Assembly (NCBI GenBank): GCA_014523695.1
Contig: JAATVS010000298.1
Coordinates: 1-8,664, forward strand
DNA from: Nitrososphaerales archaeon TH5895
GTDB lineage: Archaea > Thermoproteota > Nitrososphaeria > Nitrososphaerales > Nitrososphaeraceae
Direction: 5' to 3'
Length of the DNA: 8,664 bases
How positions within the stretch are numbered: the first letter of the stretch is position 1; the number at the start of each line of letters is the position of its first letter. The notes under the pieces are model-generated. The model saw only the letters and a program-made list of their open reading frames with translations. It had not been told where the DNA came from and made no database searches. Below, piece after piece: positions 5,768 through 8,664 of this stretch. A program made the position numbers and the translations under genes.

Positions 5768-5852
5768 ATACCATCCAAACCAAAAACCAACATTTCGAAA
5801 AATTCTTGAAGATACTAAAGCTAAGAAAGAAAATCTGGAACGGTTTGTTTGA
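5768..5852 (+). pseudogene. Relic of a zinc-finger-protein tail
   Basis: IPSKPKTNISK (5768-5800) continues, after one extra A at about 5801, as ILEDTKAKKENLERFV with TGA at 5850-5852. The piece matches the shifted tail of the 5114-5272 relic: IPSNVKPTFQKIVDDT versus IPSKPKTNISKILEDT. The DNA shares AACCAACATTTC exactly (5249-5260 and 5785-5796) with about 19 of 29 of the following bases. No finger is readable upstream, so only a tail fragment remains, joined directly to integrase sequence. Confidence 0.4.
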
Positions 5853-6045
5853 CCGTGTGATGAAACTATGGAACCTCTATATTTTCAGACATTCTGCATT
5901 GACCGAAAAGTCTCAAATCCTGAAAGAGAGTACCTTACTTGATCACGCGGGTTTGGACCTATACGAGTAAGATGCCTCAGGTGTAGATCCTTATATTGGT
6001 AACGAATCGTCAAACTCTCTCCTAGAGGGCCTCTGGGGTTCTTAA
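5845..6045 (+). pseudogene. C-terminal relic of a tyrosine recombinase/integrase
   Basis: The frame reads LFDRVMKLWNLYIFRHSALT, EKSQILKESTLLDHAG, which carries the conserved FRHS box (catalytic Arg at 5887-5889) and the H-x-G-W box of phage-integrase-type recombinases. Dropping one T at about 5953 restores HAGW and then TYTSKMPQV, followed by TAG at 5984-5986 exactly where the catalytic Tyr of the V-Y-I-H-Y box should be (TAT to TAG). Restoring one base near 5990 brings back YIGNESSNSLLE, and the frame ends at TAA 6043-6045. Thus there are two indels and a stop at the nucleophile. The N-terminal arm-binding and first-Arg regions are missing, about two thirds of a typical protein. I recall the MKLWNPY-FRHSALTEKS type from thaumarchaeal integrases. 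It is inactive, a scar of an integrated element. Confidence 0.72.
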
Positions 6046-6440
6046 AACCGTATTCAATTCTGATTGTTTCGCGCGTAACTGAATCAGAACATTACATTTT
6101 TGCGCGCAAATCAGTCGCTTCATACTTAAGACTGTCTCTTTATTCTAAGATCTTTTACTTCAGATCGTAACAGGTTGACTGTGTATTCAAGTACTATTTC
6201 ATCATGGACGGAGGTCGTTGAAGAAGATCTCCTCTTCGACATCCTATGGATATACTTAGAAACCTCTCTTAACGATAAATGTACTTCCCTCGCAATTTTT
6301 CTGTAAGAAAATCCTTGATCGTGCAGTCGTAGTACCTTCAGTTCCTTTATTTTTCGCCTGTCTGAATGTATCTCCTGTATATTTTTCTTGTATATTCTGT
6401 ATTATATTTGCGCGCACGAGATTAATTAAGACGTTATCAA
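6046..6440 (-). pseudogene. Decayed HTH/coiled-coil regulator, copy 2
   Basis: On the minus strand, one frame between about 6378 and 6130 reads EIHSDRRKIKELKVLRLHDQ, GFSYRKIAREVHLSLREVSK, YIHRMSKRRSSSTTSVHDEI, VLEYTVNLLRSEVKDLRIKR and stops at a TAA after QS. Shifts in frame then give LKYEATDLRAK and QLRAKQSELNTVLRTPE near 6050. Copy 1 (2870-3344) has the same order: SDRRK, GFSYRKIA, VHLSLR, TSVHDE, LLRS, LRA, LRAKQSEL. No start codon is in frame; TAA lies a few codons upstream of the preserved part. So this paralogue lacks a start and carries at least two frameshifts. The HTH helix itself is nearly intact. It is same-strand with copy 1, about 3.1 kb away, and abuts the integrase relic tail to tail. 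Confidence 0.68.
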
Positions 6441-6690
6441 ACGTTACCATTAGTATTTTTTCTCTTCCTCATTTATGATAAATATTATCCGAATAATGAG
6501 TTAGTCTGATCAGAAATGTTTATCTTAAATGCATATCAAAAGGGAATTAGACTCAGTCTGAAAGGGACTGTACACGAAAATCTATGATTGAGGTTATTCA
6601 TTGTAAAAAGGATATATTTTGTATTTAGACATGGCCTGTTATCATATCATGAAATCTCTTCAGGGTCAGTACTAATCTTCAATATAGATA

Positions 6691-6994
6691 TTTTTGCGCG
6701 CAAAAAATCATAGTTAAAGGTCGTAGATGTGCAAAAACGTATCCTCAGTGATTCGTTTAGTATGCTTGTTGGAAGATTCTCTTAGTTCTCAGAGATGCAA
6801 TCTACAAAACAGATTGTGTGCGCAGAAATTAATTTTTATTCGGGATTGACTCAGTCTCGTATTTGCCTAGATTCCCATTTTTTTCAATGCAGACTTTCTA
6901 GTGTTTGTACCATCGTCTTTCTACATACGCGCAAAAATTATAGTACTTGACGTGAATCTGTAATCAATGGACAAGGACAAAATTTGCGCGCGAA
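6691..6994. repeat. Cluster of dispersed GCGCGCA(A/G)AA(A/T) motifs
   Basis: Sites: TTTTTGCGCGCAAAAA at 6691-6706 (perfect 16-bp palindrome), TGTGCGCAGAAATT at about 6817-6830, ACGCGCAAAAATT at 6927-6939, and AATTTGCGCGCGAAA at 6981-6994. A further TGCGCGCAGAATTT is at 7385-7398. The flanks repeat as well as the core. Related octamers at 2915, 2948, 6101 and 6409 lie in or next to the HTH relics. Confidence 0.6.
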
Positions 6995-7069
6995 ACTTCG
7001 TTTTATTATCAACATTGTGAAATAAGTACTAACTATAGTTCATTTATTCGTAGAATTACCCACAGTGTA

Positions 7070-7077
7070 TTTATAAC
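7070..7077 (+). promoter_or_regulatory. TATA box for the DUF1059-like gene
   Basis: TTTATAAC is centred about 26 nt before the ATG at 7099, a standard archaeal spacing, with no Shine-Dalgarno site. Its preservation supports the start choice for the broken gene. Confidence 0.5.
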
Positions 7078-7098
7078 TAAATTTACTAATTAATTTTG

Positions 7099-7373
7099 AT
7101 GTCCCAAATACCCGAAGAATTGTTACGATCCTTCTTTGTTCGATGTTCAGATGTAGGATTGAACTGTGACTATGGAACGGAACGAGTGAGGAAAAGGTTA
7201 TGGATACTATGATCATACACATGTACGAATGTCATGCCATAAATCCTCAAGAACAGACTACATGTATGAGATTGAAAATAAAAGAGAATATACAATTGTA
7301 TCCTGATTCGGTGCGCGAACAAATATTACACAAGTTCTCCGATATTTCTGAAGAATTACTACCAGTCGTTTGA
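7099..7373 (+). pseudogene. Frameshifted DUF1059-like small metal-binding protein
   Basis: From ATG 7099 the first frame reads MSQIPEELLRSFFVRCSDVG, LNCDYG and would end after 38 residues. The next part is open in another frame: GTSEEKVMDTMIIHMYECHA, INPQEQTTCMRLKIKENIQL, YPDSVREQILHKFSDISEEL, ending LPVV with TGA at 7371-7373. One lost base between about 7174 and 7182 explains the break and restores a protein of about 91 residues. FxRCSDVGLNCDY followed by a GxSEExVM helix and an H...CH end is the DUF1059 pattern (C-x6-C, then His/Cys ligands), proteins thought to bind metal; function unknown. The TATA box at -26 is intact. The second part alone could start at ATG 7200 (57 aa) but would lack the first cysteines. 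It could be recent decay or an assembly error. Confidence 0.6.
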
Positions 7374-7463
7374 GCCTCAAGTGGTGCGCGCAGAATTTGT
7401 ACTACGTCCCAAAAATGACTTAAATAGGTGAAAAAGTCCTTTTCTTTATATTAAAAATCCTAG

Positions 7464-7821
7464 ATGGTAGTGGAGAATCTGGTACACCTCTGACTGAACA
7501 AGACGTAAAGGATTTTTTTGCAACCAGGGTTTTGAATGTCCATCTTGGGACGGTAGATGAGAATGATCATGCGAATATTCATCCCGCGTGGTATTACTTC
7601 GATGATTCCAAAGAGATTTATGTCGAAACAGGAAGACATTCTAAAAAAATGGAAAATCTTAAAGGAATGATACGAGTTACTTTTGTATAGATGATCCTTC
7701 CCCTCCGTATAAAGGCGTACGTGGAAAGGGAAGTGTAAAGGTACATAGTGATGTAAACTGGCAGCACGGTAATCAGTACTTCTCAAAACTTATGTTACTG
7801 AATCAAGCGCTAAGCACTTAG
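7464..7821 (+). pseudogene. Frameshifted, truncated PPOX-family flavoprotein gene
   Basis: The main frame reads LTEQDVKDFFATRVLNVHLG, TVDENDHANIHPAWYYFDDS, KEIYVETGRHSKKMENLK. That is the split-barrel flavin-binding fold of the pyridoxamine-phosphate-oxidase-like (PPOX) family: LGTVDE, then P-x-W-Y, then ETG..SKK..NL. One lost A in the run at 7661-7663 explains the frame change; the next frame continues RNDTSYFCIDDPSPPYKGVR, GKGSVKVHSDVN, the standard second half. Near the start, ATG 7464 (MVVENLVHL) is one base out of phase with LTEQ, a second indel. After HSDVN the sequence (WQHGNQYFSKLMLLNQALST) no longer resembles the family and the C-terminal 25-30 residues are missing. The stop TAG (7819-7821) overlaps that of the convergent hydrolase. 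An intact version would use FMN or F420; here it is probably inactive. Confidence 0.7.
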
Positions 7822-8664
7822 ACCTTGATTAAAGGTCCAATGACATCAGCAACCGCATCAGCGATATCAATGCCGTAAAATTTGCGGGCCTCTTCAGACT
7901 GTTCAATTTGCAAACCTTTTGCGCTCAAGCGATTTACAATGTTTTCCGGGTTATTGCCGTTAAAGCCTTCAGGACATCCGTTATCTTTGACTTCAATAGA
8001 GTCCGGGACGACCTTCGTAATGGCCTCTTTAATTAGCTGTTTCACATTGGGCGGCATTGTTCCTCCGATGCAGATGGATTCATCGCGCCATCCATGGAAG
8101 GCAACAGAATATTCAAAGTGACGCCGCATTATCGTTTTAAGCTTCGGGAATGATTCTTCACTAATTTCCGTCGAAGTAATGTGCCAACGGTCAAAGGCAC
8201 CACCCCCTTTTTTAAAACCTTTGCAAATCCATTCAGAAACATACTCGGATGAAAGCTTCTGGCCAACATGTTCTGCTTGCTCGTCCGTATATTTTTCGAT
8301 ATTGCCGCCGTGAGGGGCGATGACGATTAGTCCGTTATTATGGCCGTTGTCTGCCAAATTCTCAATAAATTCACTGGAAACCTCTGCCTCCGCATCAGTA
8401 AGACCCACGGTCGTAACCTGAGCGTTAATCCGGCCAGTAAAATTATCAGTGCTAGAAAGTTCCAATCGATCCCGTAGATCATCAAGATTTTTGTCGACAA
8501 ATATAACATCTTGTTCCTCGTCATGAACATCAATTACTGTATAGAGTGCGAGTGCTGTCCCAGTAGGCGTAGGCCTTTCTATGCGAACCTGTTGACATCG
8601 ATCTATTCCTATCTTATTAAGTTGGCTAAGGTTCGCTAAACAATGTTCGCGAATGTGATTATTA
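7818..8664 (-). CDS. Poly-gamma-glutamate hydrolase family protein (5' end outside window)
   Basis: The frame is open from the TAA at 7818-7820 to the window edge, 281 codons, with no in-frame ATG; a TTG at 8465 is unlikely to be the start because the upstream 66 codons (for example QQVRIERPTPTGTALALYTV, IDVHDEEQDVIF) fit the N-terminal part of the family. Zinc-peptidase marks (numbered from that TTG): VIAPHGGNIE with H52 and E57 (H-x4-E), VAFHGW with H124, and GLQIEQS with E189. This matches PghP-type (DUF867) enzymes, zinc hydrolases that cut gamma-linked glutamate polymers. Other landmarks: LTDAEAE, WICKGF, FDRWHITST, NPENIVNRLS, and a closing DIADAVADVIGPL. Closest resemblance is to actinobacterial homologues, and the DNA is richer in GC than the rest (29 of 60 bases at 7921-7980). 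It was probably acquired by transfer. Export cannot be judged without the N-terminus. Confidence 0.85.
   Translation of the reverse strand, partial: NNHIREHCLANLSQLNKIGIDRCQQVRIERPTPTGTALALYTVIDVHDEEQDVIFVDKNLDDLRDRLELSSTDNFTGRINAQVTTVGLTDAEAEVSSEFIENLADNGHNNGLIVIAPHGGNIEKYTDEQAEHVGQKLSSEYVSEWICKGFKKGGGAFDRWHITSTEISEESFPKLKTIMRRHFEYSVAFHGWRDESICIGGTMPPNVKQLIKEAITKVVPDSIEVKDNGCPEGFNGNNPENIVNRLSAKGLQIEQSEEARKFYGIDIADAVADVIGPLIKV

Larger units (their letters stand above)
6441..7098. other. Long AT-rich spacer with GCGCGC palindromes, no supported gene
   Basis: About 650 bases without a convincing ORF on either strand. The notable content is a set of GCGCGC-centred motifs in otherwise AT-rich DNA (listed separately), a repeated 10-mer GACTCAGTCT (6550-6559 and 6848-6857; the first is part of the near-palindrome AGACTCAGTCT), and, at the right end, the promoter of the DUF1059-like gene. 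It may be a fully eroded gene region. Confidence 0.55.

Noticed and set aside
5339..5793. Long minus-strand ORFs across the 33-bp repeats
   Set aside because: They exist only because the repeat unit lacks stops in most frames; the plus-strand frame has the start, promoter, non-repeat tail and sensible composition.
6256..6450. 64-codon minus-strand ORF over HTH copy 2
   Set aside because: It is one frame away from the HTH frame; only the shifted frame matches copy 1.
7460..7786. Minus-strand 108-codon ORF antisense to the PPOX relic
   Set aside because: The opposite strand carries clear PPOX family motifs in both halves, and this ORF resembles nothing known to me.
7882..8533. Additional ORFs (plus strand 7882-8121, minus strand 8327-8533) over the hydrolase
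   Set aside because: Shadows of the hydrolase frame, which carries the zinc-site motifs.

Overview
The window looks like an accessory region of an AT-rich archaeal chromosome. The best fit is an ammonia-oxidising Nitrososphaeria (Thaumarchaeota), possibly close to Nitrososphaera/Nitrosocosmicus. This rests on AT-rich spacers, TATA-type boxes about 24-28 nt before start codons without Shine-Dalgarno sites, a one-finger C2H2 protein, small secreted proteins, and helix-turn-helix/coiled-coil proteins of a type I associate with that group. The assignment is inference; no rRNA, tRNA or ammonia-oxidation gene is present.

Layout. 1-74: tail of an unidentified gene and a terminator hairpin. 183-428 (-): damaged gene for a small secreted protein. 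553-810 (+): small PRC-barrel-like protein. 945-1091 (-): broken CxxC mini-protein. 1261-1824 (-): two-gene unit of a 45-aa C2H2 zinc finger and a 133-aa Cys/Gly-rich protein. 2202-2447 (-): small secreted protein with two cysteines. 2870-3344 (-): decayed HTH/coiled-coil gene. 3406-4827 (+): intact exported PQQ-dependent sugar dehydrogenase, the largest complete gene. 5114-5272 (+): broken zinc-finger gene. 5474-5665 (+): 63-aa protein made of perfect 11-residue repeats. 5768-6045 (+): zinc-finger-tail relic running into the C-terminal relic of a tyrosine recombinase. 6046-6440 (-): second decayed HTH/coiled-coil copy. 6441-7098: no supported gene, but several GCGCGC-centred palindromes. 7099-7373 (+): frameshifted DUF1059-like gene. 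7464-7821 (+): frameshifted, truncated PPOX-family flavoprotein gene. 7818-8664 (-): more GC-rich, actinobacterial-looking poly-gamma-glutamate hydrolase, running off the window.

Main message: intact exported or surface-directed functions (sugar oxidation, secreted protein, poly-gamma-glutamate hydrolysis) sit among about nine broken genes, including an integrase relic and two HTH paralogues. This fits a decaying integration hotspot with a recently acquired hydrolase. Many lesions are single-base indels, several in homopolymers, so sequencing error must be excluded. The uninterrupted 1.4-kb dehydrogenase frame and the point-mutation stops argue against error as the only cause. No CRISPR array, complete insertion sequence or recognisable defence system was seen.
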